DNA of 64,000 nucleotides from Limnobacter olei (GCF_029087225.1 NZ_JARFJD010000022.1:1-64000); one strand, 5' to 3'. Positions 51,250 through 60,980 are shown, counted from the stretch's first letter. Notes: generated by a model from the letters alone, not told the origin. Program-made: numbers and translations.

Positions 51250-54123
51250 ATGACAGTAGAGACAAAACTATCCGCCCCTCACTTTTTCTTTCTTTGCCCA
51301 GATTCCGAGTTTTCTCGGGCTTTTAGACGACACCTCGCAATTAGGTTCGGAACCGTCCTTGCAGAAGTCGGCACTGTCGATCAATTGATTGAATCCGCAC
51401 TCAGAATGTATTACCTGGACTTGGATCCTGAATTAAATTCAAGTTCCACTGATCGGTTCTTAGAACTTTTGGACTCACTGAACTCGTTAGAAGACTCGAG
51501 CTATTTTTGGGAAAAGTCTTTCAAAGTTGATCCTTCAGGCGTGAGAAACGCACTCGCCGAGTCGATATTTAGAATTATTGATTCTGAGAAAGGGGCAGGG
51601 GCCTGCAATTGGGATGATGAAACCACGGATTTAGTCACCAAACAACGTTTGGCCGATCTTCAGTTTTTATTCGAAAAAGCCAAAAAAGCCAAAGCCTTGC
51701 CTCCAAAGCTGCAAAAAATAACCAGCATCATTGAATGTACTGACCCAGCGGTAACACCTATTCAAGTCATCACCTCATCACTTTCTCCGTCGGGAAGTAA
51801 TTTGATCGATCGTCTTCTGAAAAGACTTTCAACCGATTGTTTCTTGAGCGAAGAAAACAAAGCATTGCATGAAGAATACCAAAGGGTATTTGAGGGGTTC
51901 GCTCAAAGCTATAACGAACCCAAGGCCGAAGTCGACAGTAACCTCAAAACTGCAGCAAGCCATTTATTTAGGCCCATCGAAAGCAGTGCCTCTTCCTGGA
52001 ATCAAAGGGACAACTCGCTTCAATGGCTGCGCTGTAGGGATCGGCTCGAATCTATTGAGATAGTCCTTGGCATGATTCAGAAACAAATTGCTTCGGATCC
52101 ATCACTGTCACATGCTGATTTCGGGTTGTTGCTTCCCAATAAATTCGACACTCACGATCATCTTGTTCGCTTATTCGATAAGTTCGGTGTGCCTTTGGCC
52201 AACTTGCAATGGACTAATTTTGAGCGAAACCTGGCCGGAGAGCTGCTTTCAAGTATTGTTCTAGCGCTTGAGGGCGCAAGTCCGAAGTTGTCACTCAAAT
52301 CCCTGCTCACCAATCCGCTCTTGCCGTGGGGTGCAAAGATCGGCGGTTCTTTGGCTGATAGTCTGGATCAATATGGGTTTTCGATCAAAGCACCAAAAGA
52401 CTTCCCGGGGAACTGGCGAGCGGTAACAGAGCTGCTCAAGGGCATTCAAAGAACTGAACTACCCAAAGCGCTGAAGCAGATTTTCGCCATTCTCAATATC
52501 GATGGGATTAATGAAATTCAGCAACAAAACACGAAAAATCTGTTTGATGCAGCCATTCAGGCAGCTGAAAATCCCACGCTTGGTTTTGATGCAATTCGCA
52601 GTGTGATGCCGATAACGCCACTGCAAGTTGAGAAACAAATTGGTCCTTTCATCGACGGCGTAACGGTTCTCTATGAAGACAAATACGCCTGGAGGCCAGT
52701 TAAATATTTGTTTGTCCTGGATTTTTCAGAAGGGGCTTTCCCTGCAGATTTTCACAATCCCGCTGTGTTGTCTGATATTCAGTGGAGCAAGCTTAAGGAG
52801 AATTGGACAGATCTTGAGTTGTCGATGGATGCTCGCGCTCAAGCACGAAGTTTGTTCGTCAGACAACTGAACTGTGTTGAGAAAAAGGTCACCTTCTTTT
52901 GCCCAGCTTTTGATGAAATGGGAAAGGTGTTAAAACCTTCAGACAGCCTGATTGACTTCTCCCTTCTGGCTGGAGAGACCGGATCGCCAGAAAAACTGAT
53001 TCTCGATATCGCTGATGAGCAAGATCAACTGCAAATTGAACACCTGAAACACAGCTCGTCACCTGTTTTGCCTGCCGAGCGTTTTGTTGCCACCTCCCGA
53101 GACATTTGTCTGGATAGCGACCTACTGTCAATGTGGACCAAATCATCGGTTGATGAGGCGACCGGAGAAACCATCACCTCATTGAAACCACAATCTCCCA
53201 GCGCGCTAGATGATTTACTGATCTGTCCTCTCGGTTGGTTACTCAAGCAAATTGGGGCGGAGAATCGGGTTTGGGAGCCCGACGGCTTTACTCCATTGAC
53301 AAGCGGGCTTATTGCGCATGACGTGATGGAACAGTTATTCGCCGTTGAACAAGGCGTGATTCCATCGGAGGCAACGATTGAATCAAAGGTTTCAGATCTA
53401 TTCGATCAGGCGATCAAGAAAAAAGCGCCATACCTCAGCACTGCAATCTGGCAAGTTGAGCGTAAGAACCTGCTTAGTATCGTTCGGCGGGCCGCTCTTG
53501 ATTGGGCTGAATTGCTTAACCGTCTAGATGCACGCGTTGTGGCGCCTGAACTATGGCTTCAGGGCACGTTTGATGGCCATCCCATACATGGTCAAACTGA
53601 CAGCGTTATCGCTTTACCCGACTCTGGCGTACTGGTGGTGGACTTTAAAACTGCGAAGGCGGACAAATACGAAAAGCGGATGATAGCTCGCCTGGATCTG
53701 CAGGCCAGCTTATATGAACAAATGCTGCTTTCAGGAGGGCCGAAAAATCCTAAAGATGTGGAAAAGGCCAAGCATGCCAATCTTAAGAAGCTCAATGGGG
53801 TTGTCTACTTCACATTGAAAGATCGCCTTGCCACGTCGAACTTCGTGCCACAACAGGCCATCAATGGATGGCACTCCATAGAGCCCGTCTCCGAAGATGG
53901 AGAAGCCATGCCATGGAGCCAGGATGTTTCATCGGCTGCAATGACGCTTCTTAAAACGCGCTTTGACCAACTTCGTCAGGGGATTATTCCCGCAATCAAG
54001 GTTTCAGAAATACAGAATTTTCAGAAGCAGGGGTTCGGAGGCTATGTGTATGAGTCCTCTCCGCTCATCAAGCTAGGAATCGTCAACGACTTGGGCGATG
54101 AAGCCAATGAGGAGGAAGAATAA
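51250..54123 (+). CDS. AddB-like PD-(D/E)XK nuclease with degenerate helicase domain
   Basis: A 957-residue protein from ATG 51250 (GTG at 51211 is also in frame). The N-terminal part has helicase-like architecture but no Walker A lysine at the expected place (FLCPDSEFSRAF), as in AddB/RecC-type subunits. The C-terminal part (about 660-850) is a PD-(D/E)XK nuclease: GQTDSVIALPDSGVLVVDFKTAKAD and the later QASLYEQML. AddB's Fe-S cysteines appear to be missing: only CPLGW is seen and no C-terminal triad. It should pair with the helicase encoded 1 base on (TAATG overlap). Repair or defence role is inferred. Confidence 0.78.
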   Translation: MTVETKLSAPHFFFLCPDSEFSRAFRRHLAIRFGTVLAEVGTVDQLIESALRMYYLDLDPELNSSSTDRFLELLDSLNSLEDSSYFWEKSFKVDPSGVRNALAESIFRIIDSEKGAGACNWDDETTDLVTKQRLADLQFLFEKAKKAKALPPKLQKITSIIECTDPAVTPIQVITSSLSPSGSNLIDRLLKRLSTDCFLSEENKALHEEYQRVFEGFAQSYNEPKAEVDSNLKTAASHLFRPIESSASSWNQRDNSLQWLRCRDRLESIEIVLGMIQKQIASDPSLSHADFGLLLPNKFDTHDHLVRLFDKFGVPLANLQWTNFERNLAGELLSSIVLALEGASPKLSLKSLLTNPLLPWGAKIGGSLADSLDQYGFSIKAPKDFPGNWRAVTELLKGIQRTELPKALKQIFAILNIDGINEIQQQNTKNLFDAAIQAAENPTLGFDAIRSVMPITPLQVEKQIGPFIDGVTVLYEDKYAWRPVKYLFVLDFSEGAFPADFHNPAVLSDIQWSKLKENWTDLELSMDARAQARSLFVRQLNCVEKKVTFFCPAFDEMGKVLKPSDSLIDFSLLAGETGSPEKLILDIADEQDQLQIEHLKHSSSPVLPAERFVATSRDICLDSDLLSMWTKSSVDEATGETITSLKPQSPSALDDLLICPLGWLLKQIGAENRVWEPDGFTPLTSGLIAHDVMEQLFAVEQGVIPSEATIESKVSDLFDQAIKKKAPYLSTAIWQVERKNLLSIVRRAALDWAELLNRLDARVVAPELWLQGTFDGHPIHGQTDSVIALPDSGVLVVDFKTAKADKYEKRMIARLDLQASLYEQMLLSGGPKNPKDVEKAKHANLKKLNGVVYFTLKDRLATSNFVPQQAINGWHSIEPVSEDGEAMPWSQDVSSAAMTLLKTRFDQLRQGIIPAIKVSEIQNFQKQGFGGYVYESSPLIKLGIVNDLGDEANEEEE

Positions 54124-57100
54124 TGGATCAATCACTCAACATCATTTCCGCCTCAGCTGGCAGCGGTAAGACTCATACATTGACCGAAACTTTGCTTCGT
54201 AAAATTAGCTCAGGTGAGCTAAGCGCTACGGAATTGATTGCTGTGACCTTCACCGAAGCAGGTGCTTCAGAACTTAAGGGCAGGATCAGAGCCGCGCTAT
54301 TGAGTGCAGGTTTGTACCAAGCTGCACAACAGGTTGAAAGTGCGTACATTTCGACCATTCACGCTTTTGGAAACCGGTTGCTCAAAGAGCTTGCTTTTGA
54401 TCTCGGAATTCCATTGAGCACACGTATGCTCAATGAAGATGAACAAACACAGCTTATTCGTGCCTCGATGATCGATTCTGACTCGCTCATTCAAATGACG
54501 GAAAATTTGGATGAGTTCGGCTACAAAATTACTCGAAGGGGGAACAAGTTTGTCTCTGCTGAAGACGCCTTCAGGTCTCAATTAAAGTCCTTCATTGATT
54601 TACTGAGAAGTACAGGGCGTCAGCAAGCAGCCCCAGATTTTTTGACTCGAAGTTTATTGTGGCTTGAAAATTGTTATGGCCAAACAGAGCGCATTCGCAC
54701 AGAAAATGACTTGGCTAAGGTCATGCACGGTCACGTGAAGGCTTTGCTGGATGAATTTCCAAACTGCCCAGTTGAGTCATTTGGAGTGACAGGTGCTGGC
54801 CCTGTGGCTGATTTTCGAGCTTCCTACAGAGCCCTGGACGCTGCCGCTAAATTTGAGCCACTTTTGACGGATTGGGCTCTTTGGGGGCAGTTAGGTAAAT
54901 TAAAGGTCGCATTTAAAGGCTCCGCCGGGGCTCCAAACTACAGTAGATACAAAGAACTGGCTGAAGTTGTGATCAGCGCTGCAAACAAGCTCCTGGCTAT
55001 TCACCCTGGTCCATTGAGGCAATGCAAGGAGCAACTTAGCGGCTTGATCAATGGGGCTGGTCAAACCTTGAATGGCTACGCCAAGCGAAAGCAAGAATCA
55101 AAGCTCATGGATTACACTGACATGGTGGCCTCGGCAGAGATGGCATTGCGCCAGCCAGAGCTTCAAAATCGGATCGCAAATACCATTCGCATGGTTGTGG
55201 TTGACGAGTTCCAAGACACCAACCCGATCCAGTTTGCATTCCTTTGGCACCTGATTGGGGCGGGAATTCCATCGATCTTAGTGGGTGATGCCAAACAGAG
55301 CATTATGGGCTTTCAGGGGGCTGATCCACGGCTGTTCGAAGCATTGCTAGAAAATCCGGCTGCACAGGTGAGAAGCCTTGAAAACAATTGGCGCTCTCAA
55401 CCTGCGCTCCTAGACATCATCAATAGTTTTACCCAAGGTCTTTGCTCTGCAGAGGGTATAAACACCCCGTACAAGCCGCTTGGGCCAAGAGGCACCCAAT
55501 CATCACTCATGCCGCTTCACATGGTGGTGATGGAAGATAAGCCAAAGTCTAATCGACGCTCGAGCAATAAAGAGGTAGACGATGAAGTTCAAGTTCATCC
55601 CTCTGAGCGCGAGTGGAATGCCTACCAGATGGCAAAAATTCTCAAGCGTAAGCTAGATTCTAATGTGCAGGTGGTCGACAGGAAATCTGGCCAGCCACGT
55701 GCCGTTCGCGGCTCGGATATCGCCATACTTTGCCCAACCAACAGCATGATGGGGGACTATGCCAGAGAGCTAGAGAAGTTGGGCGTTCCAGTGAATATCG
55801 AAAGGCAGGAATGGTTTGACAGTGCTGAAATTCAAGTTTGCCTGCAACTCTTGAAATTATTAGCTAATCCCGAGGATAAGCACGCGCGCTTGTTGCTCGC
55901 CTGTTCAGATTTTGGGCAGATGGACCTGCAACAAGCTCTGGAATTGGAGTTGCTAGGGGAGGGTGTTCACCTACCGGTTTTTGATACCTTGGAAAACTTG
56001 AGGGAGAGTCACAGCACACTGCCAGTTAAGACGATTGTGGAATTGGTGCTTGAAGAAACGGGCCTCTTTGACTTGGCAGTAACTTGGCATGACGCCTCTC
56101 AAGCTCGTGCCAATTTGATCAAACTGATTGGCTTGGCCAAAGAGTTTTCCTCGGCTCCAGCAGAGACATTGGCATCAGCCGGTTTTCACGGGCAGGGGAT
56201 TGGCACCTTTATCGGCTGGCTCTACTTTCTTAAAGCCAACAGGAATGAGGACTCTTGTCCCCGGGCCAGCTACAACAACAGCGATGCAGTAGAACTGACG
56301 ACTTGGCACAAGTCAAAAGGTCGTGAATGGCCCATCGTAGTTGTGTGTGGCATGGATAAAAGCCCAAAAGCTGATCTTCCGTCAGCAGGAATTGGTTATC
56401 TTGATTTTGGTGACTTTTCTAAACTCATCGAAAACAGTCGGATTGAATTCACTCCGAAAGTAGCGCTTGAGTCAAAGCGAGAATCGATGGCTGAGCCATT
56501 GCGCCGTCAGGCGGAAAAGATCGCTATGAGGGAACTCTACGTGGCCCTGTCTCGCCCTCGAGAGCAACTGGTCTTGGAGTGGCTACCCAGTCATCTGGAC
56601 TCAAAAGCAAAGGTCAAGAAACGACTGCAGATATTGCAAGATCTTTGTGACATTCAGATCAATGAAACTTCGGTTCGGATATCTGGAAACACCTTTGATG
56701 CGGAACTCGATCGTATCAAATACCAGTGGGAGCCGAGAGAAGACGGCATCGATGTGGTTCAAGACGCGAAAGTTGCCATCGGACGTCGTGCATTGGATCG
56801 GAATACCTACACAACACCAAGGGTTGTAGCGCAACAAAACCCGTCCGTTTACGCTCATGAGCAACAGCAAAACACCGAGATAAGTAACAAAGCTCGGGTT
56901 ACCGCCGTCCAAGTTAGCAAGCCAATTGATCTTGGGTATCACAAACGCGCCAACGAACTAGGAATCCTGGTGCATCGGGCAATCGAGCTTGTGATGTCGG
57001 GTAAAGATTCTGTTGCGTCTTACAAAAGCCGCCTAGAAAGCGCGCTAGGTGAGTTTCTTTCTTCACAGCAGATCGAAGAGGTTTGGTCACACGCCCGTGA

Positions 57101-57395
57101 GCTACGCGATCACCTTGAATCGGCAGGAATCGATCGCTCAATTTCGGTTGAAGTACCAGTCATTGGTCAGTTAAATGATTCAACGATAGCGGTTGGCTCA
57201 ATCGATTTGCTTGCAACGGGAGAGAAGGTCAAACTTATTATCGATCACAAAACTGATTCAAAAATCGAAGTCTTGGAAGACGTGTGGGCAGCCCATCGAG
57301 CTCAGCTTGAGGTTTATCAAAAATTGCTGCCTGAATATGGCACCGCGCTAAACCTGGTGCGATCAGGGCAACTGATACATGCAGCGGAAAATTGA
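54123..57395 (+). CDS. AddA-like UvrD helicase with C-terminal nuclease
   Basis: A 1090-residue superfamily-1 helicase-nuclease. Walker A is ASAGSGKT at residues 9-16; later motifs are AVTFTEAGASELKGR, DEFQDTNPIQ (Walker B), VGDAKQSIMGFQGADP, NNWRSQPALLDIINSF, TTWHKSKGREWPIVVVCG and LYVALSRPREQL. At the C-terminus, GSIDLLATGEKVKLIIDHKTDSK with QLEVYQ is a PD-(D/E)XK nuclease. AddAB-type enzymes process double-strand ends, degrading foreign DNA or loading RecA. It overlaps the AddB-like gene by 1 base and the WYL gene starts 2 bases after its stop. Confidence 0.85.
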   Translation: MDQSLNIISASAGSGKTHTLTETLLRKISSGELSATELIAVTFTEAGASELKGRIRAALLSAGLYQAAQQVESAYISTIHAFGNRLLKELAFDLGIPLSTRMLNEDEQTQLIRASMIDSDSLIQMTENLDEFGYKITRRGNKFVSAEDAFRSQLKSFIDLLRSTGRQQAAPDFLTRSLLWLENCYGQTERIRTENDLAKVMHGHVKALLDEFPNCPVESFGVTGAGPVADFRASYRALDAAAKFEPLLTDWALWGQLGKLKVAFKGSAGAPNYSRYKELAEVVISAANKLLAIHPGPLRQCKEQLSGLINGAGQTLNGYAKRKQESKLMDYTDMVASAEMALRQPELQNRIANTIRMVVVDEFQDTNPIQFAFLWHLIGAGIPSILVGDAKQSIMGFQGADPRLFEALLENPAAQVRSLENNWRSQPALLDIINSFTQGLCSAEGINTPYKPLGPRGTQSSLMPLHMVVMEDKPKSNRRSSNKEVDDEVQVHPSEREWNAYQMAKILKRKLDSNVQVVDRKSGQPRAVRGSDIAILCPTNSMMGDYARELEKLGVPVNIERQEWFDSAEIQVCLQLLKLLANPEDKHARLLLACSDFGQMDLQQALELELLGEGVHLPVFDTLENLRESHSTLPVKTIVELVLEETGLFDLAVTWHDASQARANLIKLIGLAKEFSSAPAETLASAGFHGQGIGTFIGWLYFLKANRNEDSCPRASYNNSDAVELTTWHKSKGREWPIVVVCGMDKSPKADLPSAGIGYLDFGDFSKLIENSRIEFTPKVALESKRESMAEPLRRQAEKIAMRELYVALSRPREQLVLEWLPSHLDSKAKVKKRLQILQDLCDIQINETSVRISGNTFDAELDRIKYQWEPREDGIDVVQDAKVAIGRRALDRNTYTTPRVVAQQNPSVYAHEQQQNTEISNKARVTAVQVSKPIDLGYHKRANELGILVHRAIELVMSGKDSVASYKSRLESALGEFLSSQQIEEVWSHARELRDHLESAGIDRSISVEVPVIGQLNDSTIAVGSIDLLATGEKVKLIIDHKTDSKIEVLEDVWAAHRAQLEVYQKLLPEYGTALNLVRSGQLIHAAEN

Positions 57396-57397
57396 CC

Positions 57398-58351
57398 ATG
57401 CCCAATAGATCTCGAGGCACGTTGCTTAGACATTGGGAGATGCTAAAACTCATTCCCAAGGAACCTGCAGCAATATCCACCAAAGACTTGTGTTCCAAAC
57501 TGAAAGAGTTTGGCTACTCGGTCACCAAACGTACCGTAGAGCGTGATGTGAACAGCATGGTTGAGGCTGGCTTCCCGCTGGTGGTTGATGACTCTGAACA
57601 ACCACACCTTTGGAGCTGGTCAAAGCAGTCCAACGGATTTCATGCTCCTAGGATGAATATCAGCGACGCCCTGTTAACGGTGATGGCGGCAGACACGCTT
57701 ATCGACCTGCTACCCAATGTCGTTTCTGAGTCTTTAATGAGCTTAAAAATAGAGGCTGAACATACGCTTAATGCCGCCCAATCATCTAACCAGCTCGTAA
57801 GTTGGCGTGAAAAAGTGGCCATCAAAAGCCCCACCCAACAATTAATTCCACCCAAGGTGGACGATGCGGTTAAAACAATCTGCTACGAGGCACTCTTGCA
57901 CGATGAGCAGATCAAGATGAAGTATCTCAACATCAAAAGTGACACTCCGGCCGAATACACGATAAACCCCTTGGGCATGGTGCAACGGGGCTGGATGACC
58001 TATTTCGTTGTGACGTTCTCAGGGCATCAGGATCTAAGGTTGATCGCACTAAATCGGATCAAGAAAGCTGAGCGCACGTTTGTTCCAATAGTTAAACCTA
58101 AAGGTTTTAGCTTGGCAAAATATGTCGAGGACGGATTTGCCGATTTTGGTCATGGGCAGACTATTAATTTTCGTGCGGAAATTAGCCCCATGCTGCATAA
58201 ATATCTTTTGGAATCGAAGTTATCGGAAGAGCAATCATTTGAACATGTTGAGGGCAAAATTATTTTGAATGCCAAAGTAGCCATGACCCCTCAGTTCGCC
58301 TGGTGGTTGAAAACCTGGGGGGACGATATAAAAATCAAGTCTGATCATTAA
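57398..58351 (+). CDS. WYL-domain transcriptional regulator
   Basis: A 317-residue protein. Residues about 5-75 are a winged HTH (IPKEPAAISTKDLCSKLKEFGYSVTKRTVERDVNSM). A WYL-type sensor domain follows with INPLGMVQRGWMTYFVVTFSG, then a C-terminal extension. WYL proteins regulate many defence and DNA-damage genes and are often sensors. The start ATG lies 2 bases after the helicase stop, so it is the third gene of the operon and may autoregulate the trio. Confidence 0.88.
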   Translation: MPNRSRGTLLRHWEMLKLIPKEPAAISTKDLCSKLKEFGYSVTKRTVERDVNSMVEAGFPLVVDDSEQPHLWSWSKQSNGFHAPRMNISDALLTVMAADTLIDLLPNVVSESLMSLKIEAEHTLNAAQSSNQLVSWREKVAIKSPTQQLIPPKVDDAVKTICYEALLHDEQIKMKYLNIKSDTPAEYTINPLGMVQRGWMTYFVVTFSGHQDLRLIALNRIKKAERTFVPIVKPKGFSLAKYVEDGFADFGHGQTINFRAEISPMLHKYLLESKLSEEQSFEHVEGKIILNAKVAMTPQFAWWLKTWGDDIKIKSDH

Positions 58352-58381
58352 TCAAAAACCAACATCTGAAGTCAAAAAAAC

Positions 58382-58416
58382 AAAAAGGCCAATCACCGAG
58401 ATGATTGGCCTTTTTT
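58382..58416 (+). terminator. Rho-independent terminator after the WYL gene
   Basis: AAAGGCCAATCA and TGATTGGCCTTT form a perfect stem around CCGAGA, followed by T6. It ends the helicase-nuclease-WYL operon and lies just before the tRNA fragment. Confidence 0.85.
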
Positions 58417-58423
58417 CTATATT

Positions 58424-58466
58424 TGGTTGCGGGGGCAGGATTTGAACCGACGACCTTGGTTATGAG
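58424..58466 (-). repeat. tRNA-fMet 3' fragment, probable attachment site
   Basis: On the minus strand the 43 bases read from the anticodon loop (CTCATAA) through the T arm (GGTTCAAATCC) to the acceptor end GCAACCA, including an encoded CCA. They match the 3' half of initiator tRNA-Met; the 5' half is absent, so it is not a working tRNA. Such fragments are the attachment sites left by integrases that use a tRNA gene. Confidence 0.75.
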
Positions 58467-58795
58467 TATTTTCTCTTTTAGAGATCACAAGCGGTAAAAC
58501 TCGATAAGTAGTGGGATAAATCGGGGCGTTCGCTCGGCCAGTGCTGGCTTTCCAGTCATCCGTGGGGGTGCCACTTTAGATCGCTTTAGACCTATCGTGT
58601 TGAGGTGCACCCTTGGGCGCAACCAATCAATTTCCATACCCTGATAGTTCCTTTGGAATGGAGGTGACCTTTGGGCCTCGCAGTATGATGGTATCTATCA
58701 GGATGAATTATCAAGATTTCTCATCAGTTCTCTGTTCGCATTTAATTGTTGCGTTTCATCGCTCATGCACAGCATGTCCGGAGCAAAACGCGTTG
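58467..58795. other. Intergenic, nothing recognised
   Basis: About 330 bases between the tRNA fragment and the glycosylase gene. Short frames exist on both strands (for example a plus-strand 75-codon ORF at 58613), but none has family similarity or a ribosome site. No integrase remnant could be read. Confidence 0.5.
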
Positions 58796-59386
58796 TTAAG
58801 ACCGCACAAGCATTGCGATACGTGGCTTCAGTTCAATTAGTACCTCATCTTCAAACCAAGGATTTTTCTTCAGCCAGCGTTGATTTCTAGGACTTGGGTG
58901 AGGCATAGGCAAAGCATGCGGCCAGTAATTTCGCCAATCTTTGACTAGGTTGGTCAAAGTGCTCTTTGGTTCTGTTTTGAAATGCCAAGCTGCCGAATAC
59001 TGTCCAATGACCAAGATCAATTCAATATTGGGTAGCCTGTCAATTAGACTTTTTCTCCAGGTGATGGCGCACTCTGGCCGAGGAGGTAAATCACCGTTTA
59101 CACCCGTACCTGGATAACAAAAACCCATCGGAAGGATTGCAATTTTACTCGCTGTGTAAAAAGTTTCCTTGGTCACGCCCATCCAAGCTCGAAGTCTATC
59201 GCCACTTGGGTCGCTGAAAGGAATTCCCGTCTCGTGTGCCTTGCGCCCAGGCGCCTGTCCGGCGATGAGTATTCTTGCCCTTGGGTCAATTTGGAAAATA
59301 GGATTGGGACTAACAGGCAGGTCTTGTGCACATAGTTTGCATGCACGAACTTCAGTTACTAATTTGTCAAAACTTGCATTTGACAT
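58796..59386 (-). CDS. Uracil-DNA glycosylase family protein
   Basis: A 196-residue uracil-DNA glycosylase-like protein, which excises uracil from DNA. Motif I is GQAPGRKAHETGIPFSDPSGDR and motif II is HPSPRNQRW. The N-terminal CKLC and later cysteines could ligate a [4Fe-4S] cluster, as in family 4/5 enzymes, but I could not confirm the exact four. Single gene. Confidence 0.85.
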   Translation of the reverse strand: MSNASFDKLVTEVRACKLCAQDLPVSPNPIFQIDPRARILIAGQAPGRKAHETGIPFSDPSGDRLRAWMGVTKETFYTASKIAILPMGFCYPGTGVNGDLPPRPECAITWRKSLIDRLPNIELILVIGQYSAAWHFKTEPKSTLTNLVKDWRNYWPHALPMPHPSPRNQRWLKKNPWFEDEVLIELKPRIAMLVRS

Positions 59387-59449
59387 TTACGATCTCCGAT
59401 AGTCTGGGCGCGTCGAAACATGGTCTCTCGATAAGCTGAGGTGAAACAC

Positions 59450-60274
59450 TCATGAATTCATCTCTCTTCGGGCCCATTCGCTTGGTGAAAGCCCGCAGCG
59501 CTGTGTAAAAACTCGACTGAGCGCCGCTTGACTTCGGTAGCCAACTTCGCGGCCTATTGATTTGATCGATTTTCCGTTCAAAAGGAGTGTTTGTACAATT
59601 CCGAGTCTCCAACTCGTCAGGTAATCAATAGGCGTTGTACCCACAGTCTTTCTAAAATGTGATGCAAACCGAGCTCGTGACATACCTGCTTCCTCAGATA
59701 AAGTCTCCAGAGTCCAGTCTTTGCTTGGATATTCGTGTATTGCGATGAGCGCTTTTGAAAGCTTTGGATCTGATAGCGCTGCCAGAAGCCCATGGTTCAA
59801 GGTACGGCTCTCTATTAGAAACCGTAACAATTGAATCAACACATATTCCATTAGACGGTCTATTGCGGCCTGACGTCCAGAGTGGTTATTTGTTCCCTCA
59901 AGAAACAGTAGATCTAGCGCTGGGCTAAGAGTGTGGAGTTGGTCTAATGTGAGAACCAATACATTTGGTAGGGCATTGATGAGTGGGTTTTGTTGCGCAC
60001 TGCCGAGGTTCACTGTTGCACACACTAAATCGGCTCCCGTGTTTCCAGTTTGAAATCGATGGCTGCAGGGGCGCGGGTAAAAAAGAAGACTTGGCTTGTC
60101 TAGAGTTATTACCTCTGCACCCTCGGGCAGAATTGTCATGGTCCCACTTCGAAGCAGATGAAGATATCCAACGTCATCTTGAGGATCGAAATTCACTGAT
60201 TGGCACAGTGAACCCGAATGGAACACTCTTGCTGATGGGTTGAATCTTTTGAAAATGGCTGATAGTTGATCCAT
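59450..60274 (-). CDS. AraC-family regulator with cupin-type N-terminus
   Basis: A 274-residue AraC-type regulator. The N-terminal sensor resembles the cupin AraC_binding group (VGYLHLLRSGTMTILPEGAE), and the C-terminal HTH pair is WTLETLSEEAGMSRARFASHF and SIKSIGREVGYRSQAALSRVFTQRCGLSPSEW. It is divergent from the AhpD-family gene at 60373 (98 bases), which it probably controls. Confidence 0.87.
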   Translation of the reverse strand: MDQLSAIFKRFNPSARVFHSGSLCQSVNFDPQDDVGYLHLLRSGTMTILPEGAEVITLDKPSLLFYPRPCSHRFQTGNTGADLVCATVNLGSAQQNPLINALPNVLVLTLDQLHTLSPALDLLFLEGTNNHSGRQAAIDRLMEYVLIQLLRFLIESRTLNHGLLAALSDPKLSKALIAIHEYPSKDWTLETLSEEAGMSRARFASHFRKTVGTTPIDYLTSWRLGIVQTLLLNGKSIKSIGREVGYRSQAALSRVFTQRCGLSPSEWARREMNS

Positions 60275-60372
60275 TTGATACTTTCTGCAAAAAAAATTGT
60301 ACTTTCTGATCCTAATAGTATCCCAATATTTCTCTGGTGCAAAACTGCACTCAACTTTTTAAGGAGAAATAA

Positions 60373-60924
60373 ATGCCCCGCATCAACCCCGCTTTAATTG
60401 ATCAAATCGACAATTCAACTCAAGCAACGCTTGCAAGTGTCAAAAGTAAGCTTGGAATGGTGCCGAACTTATTTGCCACGCTGGCACACTCCCCAGTCGC
60501 ATTGACTGGCTATATTTCCCTTGCGGAGATCGTAACCAAAGGAAAACTAAATGCCCGTCAACGCGAATTAATTGCGCTCGCCGTTGCTCAGACCAACGAA
60601 TGTCAATACTGCTTATCAGCACATACGTTGTTAGGCAAAGGCGCTGGCCTCAGTGAGTCTGAAATGATGGACGCCCGTGTTGGTGTTTCGATTAATAGCG
60701 TTGACCAGGCGATTTCAGCTCTGGCCCGAAAGATAGTTGCGCAAAAGGCAATGTTAAATGATACCGAGCTCAACGCTGCTCGCTCTGCTGGGCTCAACGA
60801 CGGCGTAATTCTCGAAGTAGTGGCGAATGTCTCCTTGAATCTGATGAGCAACTATGTCAATCACATTGCTCAAACTGACATTGACTTTCCACTAGTGTCC
60901 GTTTCACAGCAGCATGCCGCTTGA
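60373..60924 (+). CDS. AhpD-family carboxymuconolactone-decarboxylase-like peroxidase
   Basis: A 183-residue protein of the AhpD/carboxymuconolactone decarboxylase fold. The active site is ECQYCLSAHTLLG: two cysteines and the conserved His, the redox-active CxxC of peroxiredoxin-type reductase partners. It is paralogous to the TGA-containing gene at 43177, from which it differs by having Cys at the TGA position. A YHS gene follows 56 bases downstream and the AraC gene is divergent. Confidence 0.88.
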   Translation: MPRINPALIDQIDNSTQATLASVKSKLGMVPNLFATLAHSPVALTGYISLAEIVTKGKLNARQRELIALAVAQTNECQYCLSAHTLLGKGAGLSESEMMDARVGVSINSVDQAISALARKIVAQKAMLNDTELNAARSAGLNDGVILEVVANVSLNLMSNYVNHIAQTDIDFPLVSVSQQHAA

Positions 60925-60980
60925 TTTTTTGGCTTTCCCATCCGTTGGAATGAAAAGATTTAAATATTGGAGATTGAAAA

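Noticed and set aside
58424-58466. Complete tRNA gene
   Set aside because: Only the 3' half is present; the acceptor and D arms of the 5' side are absent, so it cannot fold as a tRNA.
58485-58640. Minus-strand frame ending just past the tRNA fragment (reads RTPRFIPLLIEFYRL)
   Set aside because: Looked for an integrase C-terminus next to the att site but found no catalytic motif; no start codon.
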